DNA from: Edolisoma coerulescens
Taxonomy: Eukaryota > Chordata > Aves > Passeriformes > Campephagidae
Reading direction: 5' to 3'
Assembly (NCBI GenBank): GCA_013397115.1
Contig: VWZW01006282.1
Coordinates: 2,479,831-2,543,830 of the forward strand
DNA length: 64,000 bases
Below the pieces are notes generated by a model. That model had not been told where the DNA came from, ran no database searches, and worked only from the letters and a program-made list of their open reading frames with translations. Each line of letters opens with the position of its first letter. The first letter of the stretch is position 1. Made by a program: the position numbers and the translations under genes. This document shows, in pieces, positions 36,343-48,389 of this stretch.

Positions 36343-39300
36343 AATTCCCTTTAGGATTCAATAAAAAGCCAGTAGACAATCACCATTTTTAAAGTTGCCC
36401 TATTTATAGCCACTATAGGTTTCTTAAATGTAAGGATAGTTTCTTAAATAAATAGGAGCTCCTTTTTTCATACCTGAGTGATGTGCTTAGTTTCAGGGAT
36501 TGCATAATAGGCGTTGTGTGTGTACACAGAGTAGTTTTAAATGTCTCCCGAACCTTGCAAAGCCATTAATGCTAAGGAAATTTTAGGTCTTTAGATTGCA
36601 TTCAGTGCACCTGCTTTATATTAAAGTCACATTTCTAAACCTCAATAAAAATATTATTTTTAGTTCTGCATTTAAATTTGGCTGATCTTTCAGCTCCATG
36701 AATTGAAGCATCAATAGCTTGCCACTCACAATACTGTTCCTCATAAATGGGTTCCTGTATCTTTGCAGAAGGTTTTTTATAAGTTACAAAGCACTTGATT
36801 AAATGCTGAACAGGAACACTTAAGGCATGTGACAGTTTCTAGGATACTCTGTAAGAACAGCTCTGCTAGTAAAACAGGGACACCAAGTAATTTTATTTAA
36901 CCTAATTTTTTTTCAAGTGTGCCACACAATTCATCCATAACAAAGTCTTAAAGATCAATTTTGTACAAAGCCGCTTGCAAATTTGAGAAGCTACTTGATA
37001 TTCTTCTCCCTTCTAGATTTAATTCCCACTTGGGGCCATATGAGAGATACATGACTTTTGAAAGGAGAAAAACATTACTTAACAAGATTTAAGTATTTAT
37101 TCCTACAGCAGACAACTATGACCACCTACATTTAGAGAAAAGCTCTAATCCAGATAACTGGACATAAATCCATATTTAGGCAGAGATCAGTGCAGTTTTC
37201 TGAAGGATCCCATAAAATAATCGTATTCTGTTCCCAGAAGAATTACTCTAAGCACTCAAACAGAGCAAAGAGCATGCACTGGTTTGAAATAAATCTATGT
37301 CCTATTAACTGAACCGATGGTTATATAATTGGCAAGATCAAGAAAGGAGATGTGAACACCATAAAGAATGCACATAAAGGACTGTTTGATTTACAGCTTA
37401 CCGTAACAATGTTAACTCCATTTTAGTAAGGCTATAAACCCAAACATTTCTGTGGTTACATATAGATCAGCACATTCTTTTGAAAGTCGTCTAAGGTGAA
37501 AGCATCAGTCTACCAATAACCCTTAAAAAAAGTAGATATTTTAATTTTTAAAATGTGTTCAAAACCCAGAACAGCAGACTCAAAAAAAAAAACCTTGTTT
37601 GCAAGTCCCCATTGACTTCACAGGTGTATACAGCATCAACTTACTCTTTGTTTATAAGACTGAGCAAAGGGAACTCAAACAGTACAGGAATATTAACACA
37701 TTTGAACTACTGCAGGCCAGGGAGGCTAAGGGAAGTTGAAACAAGGTTTTGAACCCCTCCACACAAAAATCCCTCTGTCTTCTGAACACAGAATGCTGCT
37801 GCTGCCTCCACCTGTCACAACCCAACAGACGTCTGAAGTCCCTGAAGCTGTTCCTTTAGAAACTTAAAGCATCTTCAATTCAAGGTGTTACTCACTTGGT
37901 AAAATTTTCACCCATGCTGACACTGCTTCTTTTGAGTGGAAGACCAAAACACAACTTGTGACAGTGCTGTTCAAAGAGCCAGGTCAGACCCAAATTGTTC
38001 TAATGAACTGATCATGACACAGCTCTCCTGAGCACATCCTGGTCAGTCCTGACAAGGTCTGAGAGCTTAGCATCTCCAAAAGAAACCCAACAGCCTGTCC
38101 ACTGCACAAAGTTGACTGGAAGCACTTCAAGCAACTCCAGCCATCTTCAGCTGCACTATAATCAAACCACTAAAGCTTCAGGCAAGTGACATAACACTGT
38201 AACTTTTCAAAAGGTGTTTGTTTCTCCATATTTAACTAAGTCAATTTTTTATTACACCTGCAGAAGAAAACCTGCTCCTTTTGCTCACTAAAAGCACTTA
38301 AATTACACACTTTGCACAACACTGCTTTACTATGAGACAAAAAGAATATATGAGCTTTAACTTGCTCTCGAGCCTCTAAACAATCCCTCAGAAGCCCACA
38401 CTGAAGAAGAGCTAACAAAAGAGGTATCCACAGTTCCTTTGCAAAGTTCCCCTCATCGTGGGTGCCAGTTAATGACATGATCAACTCAGATAAAAACTGA
38501 GACTATGACTCCAGTGTTATGTGTTTGGTCACACTAAATCTGTAAACAGGCTGGTTAAACTCAAACAGCTCTGAATAAAGTCACTGTATCACACATTCCC
38601 AACAGACATGAACTGAATTAGATGTTCTATTTTGGTTTAAGCAATTAGTTGCTTTTTTTTTAATACGAAGAAGAGAGAAGAAGCTGTGATATCAGCATTA
38701 TTGTCTCTCCCCAGTGCCTGGTCTGCAGAACTTTGGCTCAATTGTAACTCAGCCTGCTGGATAAAAACCTCTCCAGCAGAAACCTAATTCAGAATCACGT
38801 ATGTTGTGCATGTGATGCAGACACCTTCCTCCTCTTCTCCCCCTACTCAGCTCTTTTTAAGAACATATTTAAGAAAGAGATCTCACTGTGCAGTTTTAAG
38901 TTCAAAATAATGATTTCTCACGGCTATTTATAAACCATGGGTGACAGGTCATATTTTTATACTGGTCTCCCCCTCATTGGCTTAACAATTAAGACACAGA
39001 TTTAACAAGTCATAGCACATAAATACTTCATAATCATGGACTCCAAATTGGATTTTTTCTCCATGACTTTTTACTCCATGACCATTTCTTCAACAGTGGC
39101 AGATACATGTTCCAGAAGTAAATTCATGAAGTCAGCTGCATTAATGGATTATTGTCCATCCTAGATTTCTTTCATGAAGCCCTTTACATTGCAAATATGG
39201 AAGTTTTACAGAATTTTTTTTTTTTTTTGCCTGAACTACTGTATGGAATTGCAAATATTGCCAGATTTTAACTCCCACTTCCTGTTCATTATTCACTTAT

Positions 39301-40947
39301 ACTACAGAAGCAAGGTACTCTGATAAGTTAACACGTGGAAAAAAGAGTCAGTTCTGAATTTTGTTCCCCTCTGATTTTACTGAACACAGTCTTGTGCCCA
39401 GGAATAGACAATGATGTCTAACATTCCTTATATACATAGCACTTATATTGATTACTAGAATAAGCAGTCCTGTCCTCAGTATTTACACAAAAGTTTTCAG
39501 ATGTCACAATTTTCACCACTTCTCTAAATATCTCTGTAATAATACATTTTAATAGACCTGTTTGGAGAGATGGACCTACTGATTTATACAATGCAATTTA
39601 TATATATATTTATTCAATTCTTGTTTCAAATATTCTTCTCCATTCCATTTCTTAAATAAATACCTATTAGAACTCAAGTACTGATCAGTTAAGTCAATCA
39701 CCAATATCAAACCCCTCTTCTTGTGTAGGGGCTCCAAACTGACTCAAGTATTTTCCTCCTTTGCATGCCACCAAGAGATTAATGGGAACACACATTCAAG
39801 TAGCCTAGCTGCATCTCCGAAGTTTCCTACAGTTGCTTCTTACCAGTTAGTCAGTCAAATCAGTCCACTTTCAACTTCTGCTGCTTTTCTCCTTTTACTT
39901 CTTTTCCTGAAGTTACAGATCTATCACAGAACTATAAATTGCCGTATGTTAAACTTAGTGAGATGAAACAGTTTTATTTACTGTGGCTAATCAGTGGCAC
40001 AATTCCTCTCTTCCTGTGGCCTCCAAATTCTTACTTTCCTTTGAGTTAAGCCCTAGTAAAATCTTCCAGATGTTTTCACGTTCTACTTTTGTTTTAATTA
40101 TAAAGTGCTCAGTAAGTCCTTTTTAAAGAGGTCAGCAAAAAGCAGACTAACCTGTAATTCAATATAACAGTTACTGTTAGCAATAAGAATTCCTGAATAC
40201 CATTTCATAAACTGTTTGTTCCATCACCTCCAACATTTCATGTTCCAGTAACACTACTTCCCAGTTATAACAACATCAAGCCTCCCTTCCCAAGAGACCA
40301 TGTGTTATAAAGACAGAGGCAAAGTCATCATAGTTTGTCAATAATAACCTAAACTGCTTTCCCTGAGCCTCCAACCGTCTACCATAATCTCCAATCCAGG
40401 TTATGCAATGCATAAAGTGATGAGGTAGAGTCACATGTTAGGGTAGGTGCTCATAATCGCAATGCCCAACTCCAGCTCTAGCCTCGATCTTCAGGAAGTC
40501 TTTAGAAGCAGCATCTCCCTCAAGCCACAGATTGGCCTTTCTGTGTAACAGTTTCCCTTTGAGGATGAGACTTTGGAGAAGATACATGGAAATAGACATA
40601 CTAATTTATATTCAGAAAGAGAAAAATAACTGCATGATTTGCATGTGACCACACCTATGGAAAACTGTACAGCAAGTCACATGCAACAGGATCAGATTTT
40701 GCCACAACACCCTGATAGGACTGCAGTCCCAAATACTGTGTTCACACACAGCTGATTACACAGGGAACCTATCAAACTGAAAATCACCCCATTAACATAC
40801 TCACATATAGATCTTGGTTACAGGTAGCAAGCCTTAAGACAAACAACTGTGGGAAAGTGAATTAAATACGGCAAGATCTTCAACATACAGAAGTAATTAA
40901 AGGATATATATGCAACCAGGAACACAGACAAACCATTAAATATAGAG

Positions 40948-40988
40948 AGATCATATATATATATACACACATCATACATATATGATCT
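40948..40988. repeat. TA/CA microsatellite forming an imperfect palindrome
   Basis: AGATCATATAT at 40948-40958 is the reverse complement of ATATATGATCT at 40978-40988, with a TA/CA-rich 19-base loop. It is most likely a by-product of dinucleotide slippage. Confidence 0.6.
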
Positions 40989-43900
40989 AACACATAAAAT
41001 CACTAACACAGACAAATTTTAGAGAGACGAGAGTATCTGACTCATCTGTGAAACAAGGCAGTGCACACTGAAAATATGTCAACCTTGATTACAGTACTTA
41101 AGCGATTCAATTCCTCTGTCTCCAAGAGGCTACTCTATTCACTCAATGCCCTTACAGTGAGAGGGCAAGCCAACAAAGAATCTCACTCTTCCCTGCTTGT
41201 GAATATTGCCTCCTTTGTGCAAAACTCTGGACTAGCAATTAAGATTTGCTTGATAAAATAGGATTTTAAAACTGTATTCTTTGGGAAACAGACTCTAATA
41301 AAATATAAACAAGTATTTTGCTACCTGAAGTGATTAGTTCAGTTTACAAGTTTTCTTTTGTGTATCTTAGTTTCCAGACTTTGGCATGAATTTCCTACTG
41401 TGTTTGCCATGGTAACCAAGCAGCCTGAGCCTCTACTTGAAATTCCGTTTAACTGTTTAGCATTGCATATTGATCAAGATGCATTAACATCCTAAAGTAC
41501 TCCAAAGAGTGAAGCTGCCATTCTCATACTAGAGAACCACCTTATACTACAAACCTTAAAGGATTTTTGCTGTTGTTTAAAATGGCAGGGTAATAGGGAA
41601 ACTTCTTTGCCAAAGATGTACGTAAAAAGCTACCAAATAAAGAGAATGCACTCAGATGTGAGGAAAGGAGTATATTCAATTTATAAGGAGCTCCATTAGA
41701 ACAGCAGTCTCTACCCAACCCTATCTTCTCCCCTGTGAATGAAGAGTTTGCATGCACGTCAGAAAGGAAAATTTGCTCCAAGAGTACGTTTGAATGAAAA
41801 AGACTGTTTCCTGCATTAAAGCTTGTTCCCTTGGTGGAAAACTGTTCTGTTCCAGTGCAAGAGGAGCCAGGTAACTGGCTAACTTGAAGTTCTAGGATTA
41901 ACACCAGCAGGGCAAAGCCAAAGCAAAGTTGCTTGCTTCTTTTAGTTTCCATTTTGAAGAAAGATCTTTCTTCAAACATTTCTCTCAAACAGGATCATAA
42001 AAAAACATCTGTTTTAAGTACACAGAATCTTTTCCAATTCCTATAAAACCTACCAAATAGCTCAGCATAGTAAAATTCTATTTAAAAGTAAGTAAAAAAC
42101 AGATGAGGAAAACCTGAAAAAAAGCAGGCTTATTGGTCATCATTTTCAGTCTCACTACACCATATGATTTCCAAAAAAAAAAACCAAAAAAGTAAGGGCT
42201 GTCTGGTCACCCCTTTCTGTAATAAATTAATGCACACAGCATTACGTGATGTTACAGTTAAGAAAATCTCATCCTTTACTCTGTGCATGGTTAAACACAG
42301 GATGGAATAGTTCTGACCTTCAATGCCTGCTATACAAATGGAGACTTAGAATATAGAAAACCACCTCCAAGAATACACAAAATACTAAATCCCCTCCCAA
42401 AGCTTCCCCACAAAACTACTGAGATACTCTAACGTCCATTTAGTTACCATTAAACATCTCCTGTTCTTTCCATGATATCTGCCAAGTGAGCTATACATCC
42501 ATTTTTTCACTGAACATTACTGCCTCCAGCCCCTCAGTCTCTTACAGTCATTTCCTCTCCTGATCTGAAAGCCAGAAAAGGTGGCCTCACTGGGTACCAC
42601 ACAGAGAGTTGGATTTGTATCACTAAAAATAAATTTTCTTCACTCTGTTCATCTGGCTCAGCCCTAAGAAGCTTCTGGAGGAAACATTCTGCCTCTTGTT
42701 AAAACCTATTCTGTACTTCCCTTAGGGTCTGCAGCCTATCACACCACAGTATTTTCATTCTGCAGTTCAACTATTACTAATTGCTTACAGCAGGGCCAGT
42801 CAAAAAGCAGGATCCTTCTAAATTAATAGTAAATTTGGCATGATTGGGATTTGTGGGAGATCTGGTAATGTCTCATACATCCAGGGAAGGTTTTGTATTA
42901 TTTATTCTCTCCCTTCTTTCCTTTCTTCTTCCTTTTAGTGTCACTAAAAGGATATTTACTGACTGCTTTGCACAGAAAATTGAAATCACACACTTCTTTC
43001 TCCCGTTTTACATTAGACACCATCCTCTTTTAGTAGCAGGAGTTAAAATTCACCTTCGACACAAGCAACCAGAATTTCATACAATATTAAAGCCATCTTC
43101 TCAATGCCTAGTACAATGGCACTAAAGACATTCTTTATTTCTATTGGTAAACCTCATTTGATACATCTTTGAATTGCATTTATCTCTTCCAGCCTTCAAC
43201 AGCTGTATCACAAGCTGGCTCAGCTTGTAATCAACACTACACTCTGGTTATCATCTTTTCAAAGTTTTATTGCTGAAGCAAAAATTCCCTATGTATTTTT
43301 TCAATGAATTTTCATTTCATCTATGGTTGTGATATCAGCTTGTTTCTCCTTATAAAGTAACTCTGATTATGAACAGTGATGCCTCCCAAAGTTATTATGG
43401 GCACCATGTACGTGCTCTTGCTTCTCTGTATCAGTGTCACCAATCAAATTATTTCCAAAACCACTCCTTGAAGGTCTCTTCCCAATGGTTGTCTCAGATA
43501 TAAAGAACTAAGCTTTTAATTCTCTCAACATTTTGTAACAGAATTTCCAAGTTCTAAAATACCCTCATTTTAAATATCTATTATATGGATCTAAATTTCC
43601 ACTTCATGCAAGGACATGAACTCGGTAAGTTACAACTCTCCCTTACTATCAAAGTGTTACACTAGAAAGGCTGAGCACCTGAACTTCAAATAAAGCTGCC
43701 TATATATACATGTTATACATTAATGTTCTCCCACCACAGGGAGACAATGTTTTACTTTCAGCAAAACAAAAAAAAACCCCAAACCCTAACACAGAAGTCT
43801 ACAATGTCAGAATTTCAAGAGCTAAAACTGAAAGGGGATTTTTTTATTTTTGTGGTGGGGTATATGTTGAATAGCACTCCTGCATGTTTTTCTCTATCTG

Positions 43901-46900
43901 AATACAATCCAGGATAAGCCTTATGAAAATACCTGCCTGTCCCTGAGCCAAAGGCAGTCAGAAGGTTTTTAGCAGAAATTTTCACTGTTAGGAATAGAGT
44001 GAATTAAAAAGCAACTGATTTCAGAATAGCACAGAGCATTCCAAATATTCACAGGCACTAAATAAAGTTCATGCTGGAATACTACTTATGGACTGTCACA
44101 AGCTGTGTAAAGAACATATCACCTTCTGTAAAGACTGGAAGGCACTGAAGCACTCAGTTTAGTCTCTCCACTTATGAGGAACTGAGAAAATGAAGTGTAC
44201 TGTAACAATTATCTCTTTCCTTAACTACACTTCATAATTAAGTTCTGCAAGTCTCACTTAATATTTATGCTTAGTTAACTATAATTCACTTCTCAATAGT
44301 TACAATTTAGTACCTTATAACAGATTCATAGCTCTTAAGTCAAAAAGTAACAGTTACCTTTCTGATCTCCTTGCTCCTTATTCTCCAGTGGATCCCTTTA
44401 TTTCCTCCTACTCCTACAGTCTAGTCACACTGTTGCCTACTCTTATAATCAGTCCTTTCTCACCGGTTTTTAACGCTGAAAGAGGCATGATTCAGACGAG
44501 CTTAAGAGAGATAAGAATACATGTACTAGATGTAAGAAACAAATTAAAATAAGGAAAATAGGTATGTAAATACCAAATGGATTCCAAGTAAAACCACACA
44601 TTCTGGCACAATTCAGCAGTTTTTCTCATTCAGTTCACATACTCAGCTACAACACTTATTAAACACTTAGTAAGTTACTTTCCCTGGGAAATTGTTTAAA
44701 TTGGCCCAGCTCTGCAAGCAAAACTGGTTAAAAAATCATACTGTTAAAGGCAACACTTATTTAAATTAGAGCTGGCAGACTGCTTTTAGATGGCACCCAA
44801 AACATGGGTGGCTGGAAACATTGCATGACTTAATGGCAGCGTCATCTCTGAGTTGATCACCTCCTCCCCATGCACACACACAAGTTACCTGACCTGTTGG
44901 ACCAGTGTTCTAGTCAGGTACACCTTCAAAGCCTTTACTTTCACTTTACCTTTGAATCCTGATTTTTCTTTTCTAAAACATTGGTATGGTTTTGTTACAA
45001 TACTGGGAAAATGCACTTGTGCAATAGATGCACACCTATCAACAGCAAACACTGAGGCTGACTGACAAAAGCAAAAAGTGCCTTTGTTTTTTCTTTCAAG
45101 TGATCAGACATCTGAGATATCTTTAAAATACTTAACACAAAACTAAGTGTCCTGTTAAAAAAACAAGACGGCTGTAGCTTCATCACTGAAGTTGTTCAAA
45201 TTCCATTTCCTCTAACTTTAAAAAGATCAAAATATAGTAACACTTAAGAGTTGGCTTTATGAGAGAGTTCTATGGCAAAAAACCCCAAATGCCTGCAGTC
45301 CCTTGACAAAACCCTAATGTTTTCTGATTTTAAGAGTGAAGCTTAAAGTATAATATTCCTCTCTTTAAAGGTATTCAGAAGTACTGAAACAAAAAAACAA
45401 ATACAGAGACTTTAAACACAAAAAGAACAAATAAAAAAATGTCTGGCTGATTCAGGGAATCAGCATTACAACTTATCTAAATTGATTTCCTTGAAATTTG
45501 CAAGCTATTACATGATCACCATTATTACTAAACTAGAGCAGGTTCAGTTTCATGTAGACTTGTAAACAGGAAGAAGTGAAATAGAAATTCATACTGCATA
45601 ACAATATATTCAATATAACTCCATTCATTATACTAATAACATACAGGCAAAGAGTTGCAGGTTGAGTTTCCACCAGTCTACCACACTGCTATCCATCTCA
45701 GAAAGTTTCCCCCATTCCCTTTTCAGCTCATAAGAGGAAAAGTTATTTCTTTAGGAAGGAAAAAAAAATTAAAAGGCAAGAGCAGCAAAAGCTGAGGATT
45801 ATCCGTTGCTATAACAAAACAATGTTTTAGTCCAATAGTGTAAACTCAGTGCTTGTAAGAAAAAATTATCTGCTAAGGAAAGCAGTCTGAATAATTGTAC
45901 CCTGCATTGCCCTGTTGCTATAGAAACTTACTTCACTGTAGAAGTTAATTGCTAATCAATTTATAATTTTTCATTACAAAGCTCAATAGAAGTCAAATGC
46001 AACACTGTCATGTCTGTCCAGCAAGTCCAAATGATGTCTCTTCTGGCTACTGTTGGATTTTGCAAGCCCTACAGGAATGCTGGACATTTTTGATACAGTG
46101 TTTTTATCAAGCCCATAATTCCATCATGTTGCAGCACGCTAAGAAAATATTACTAGAAGAAAGCCCTAATTACTTTAGTACTAAAAATAAGATGGAGCTG
46201 GCTCTTATCCTAAGAGCACCAGAACAGTCCCACAGAAGTTACATGAATAAAATACTGAGCAAATGTATAACCTGTGCTCCAAAACCAGGATGAGGCCCAT
46301 TGGTTTATGCCTTTTGTGGTCATATACAGTAAGAGACAGATGAAATAACATATTTACTCTAACTGTTGTCCAGCAGTTGCTAATTTGCAATGCATCTTCC
46401 TTCTGGGGCTGAAGACCTTTCATTTCAAGCCAGCCCAACAAGTCAAAAAGTGTTGCAAAACAAGCACAGCTACTAGAAAACAAGTATCAAGGACCAAATC
46501 CCAAAAACAAATATAGGGAACTCTGATTTCCCACAATCCCATGTGTACAAGTTCTAGGATATCACCCATTCTGCAAAGCTGAATCCTCCTTCAGAATTTT
46601 TAGAACAAAAGGCAGTATGTTCCAAATTCAGGCACTAGCTTTCTCAATAAAAATATTTCTTTTAAAGTAAGCAAAGTATTAAGATATTTTAAGTAATAAT
46701 AAGTGTTGGCAGTTTCACTGGTATAGATATTATGTGGAAAAAACCCACAACCTTTTGCCTGCTATTAATGATTTTCTTTAAAAATTACCTTCAAAGGGCT
46801 AAAAGTATTCCACATACCAAATGGTCACACAACACTGTCTCTTTCCTCAGGCTGGTTTTTGTCTCAAGCGTAGGAGGGAGTGATCAGACTGTCTATTGTC

Positions 46901-47409
46901 ACCACCAGACCTCACAGACACAGTGCTGCCCACTGAGGGGCCACTGCCCACGTCAGGCATTTTGCTAAAGGTCCTCCCAGGAGATGTGTGAGGACACAAC
47001 ACAGCCCAGCTATTAAATCATCCCACCCACTGATATGGGCATACTAACACCAGGCATGCTAGGGAGCTCTGCTGTCAAAAATAATCGTACCTTTAACCAC
47101 CACTGATGCCAGCACACTGTCCAAATCAAAACTCTCCTTTATATGAATTTGCACTCCAAGTGCCACAGCTGCAAGACACCTACTAACCAGAGGAGACAGA
47201 AATGAAGAAAGGTTCCCAGATGAGTGAAGAGAAAGCACAGCAAATGCCTTTTCTAGCCTCCTAAGACTGGGCTTCTCCAGGCCCTGATCTTAGTGGCATT
47301 CCCCTCTGGCTCTCTCTTATGTACACATAATGCCTCTATCAGTTTAGGACTAAGAAAACACAATATACAGATCAACCAGATCAATGCCAGTCCAACATGT
47401 TTTTGCAGA

Positions 47410-47414
47410 AGGTG
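47410..47414. repeat. Left target-site duplication of the solo LTR (AGGTG)
   Basis: It is identical to 48385-48389 at the other end of the LTR. Confidence 0.85.
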
Positions 47415-48384
47415 TGTGGTGGGTTGACCCTGGCTGGATGCCAACACCCACCAAATATGCCCTATCACTCCCCTCCCCAACCAAACAGAGGAGAAAACAA
47501 TGTAGTGAAAGGTTCATGACTTGAGATAAGGACCAGGAGAGATCGCTCACCTATTACCGTCATGGGCAAAACAGACTCAGCTTGGGGAAATTACCTGAAT
47601 TTATTACTAACAAAATCAGAGCAGGATAATGAGAAGCAAAAACAAACCTTAAAACTACCTTCTCCCCACCCCTCCCTTCTTCCTAGCTCTACCTCCTCCC
47701 CAGCGGCACAGGGAGACAGGGAATGGGGGTTACGGTCAGTTCATCACATGTTGTTCCTGCCACTGCTCAGGGAGAGGAGTCCTTCCCCTGCTCCAGCGCT
47801 GAGTCCCTCCCACAGGACAGAGTTCTCCATGAACCTTTCCTATCTGACTCCTCCAGGCACAGCCTACTCCAGCATGAGTCCCAAGTCCTACCAGGAACCT
47901 GCTCTACATGGGCTCCTCCCTCCATGGGTCCACAGGTCCCTGCCAGGAACCTGCTCCAGCCTGGGCCCCCCACGGGCTCACAGCCTCCTCTCAGGTACCC
48001 ACCTGCTCTGACGTACATCTGCTCCCCGGGCTGCAGGTGGATCCCTGCATCCCTGTGGCCCTCCACGGGCTGCAGGGGCACAGCCTGTCTCACCATGGTT
48101 TTCACCGCGGGCTGCAGGGGAATCTCAGCTCTGGCACCTCCTGCCCCTCCTTCTGCACTGACCTTGGTGGCTGCAGAGCTGTCCCTCTCACATATCCTCA
48201 CCCTGCTCTTCTCTGGCTGCAAACACATCTGCACAATAACTTTTCTCTCCTTAAATATATTATCACAGAGGTGTTACTACCATTCCTGATTAGCTCAGCC
48301 TTGGCCAGCAGCAGGTCCATCCTGGGCTTCTCACAGAAGCTTTTAACAGAAGCCCCCAAAACCTGGCCACGCAAAGCCAATACA
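47415..48384 (-). mobile_element. Solo LTR of an avian endogenous retrovirus (ERVL-like)
   Basis: The 970-bp element begins TGTGGTGGGTTGACCCTGGC and ends GCCAATACA on the plus strand, so it has TG...CA ends. It is flanked by perfect 5-bp direct repeats, AGGTG at 47410-47414 and 48385-48389. I recognise the sequence as an LTR type common in bird genomes; a 5-bp target duplication fits ERVL-class elements. AATAAA at 47600-47605 read on the minus strand, near that strand's 3' end, puts the LTR in the same sense as WDR20. The middle (about 47780-48130) has degenerate repeats built on CCTGCTCCAGC and CACGGGCTGCAGGGG. No gag, pol or env and no second LTR are present, so it is a recombined solo copy. 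Open frames in it (47767-48234 and others) are by-products of the repeats. Confidence 0.9.
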
Positions 48385-48389
48385 AGGTG
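48385..48389. repeat. Right target-site duplication of the solo LTR (AGGTG)
   Basis: It is identical to 47410-47414 and directly follows the terminal ...TACA of the LTR. Confidence 0.85.

Larger units (their letters stand above)
30815..47409 (-). other. WDR20: Presumed WDR20 intron 1, proximal part
   Basis: I see no exon for another gene on either strand. It is AT-rich with a CR1 tail (35740), an A35 run (36303), short TA/CA microsatellites (40950) and chance ORFs. Assignment to intron 1 assumes the first exon lies at or beyond the 58.3 kb gap. Confidence 0.65.
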
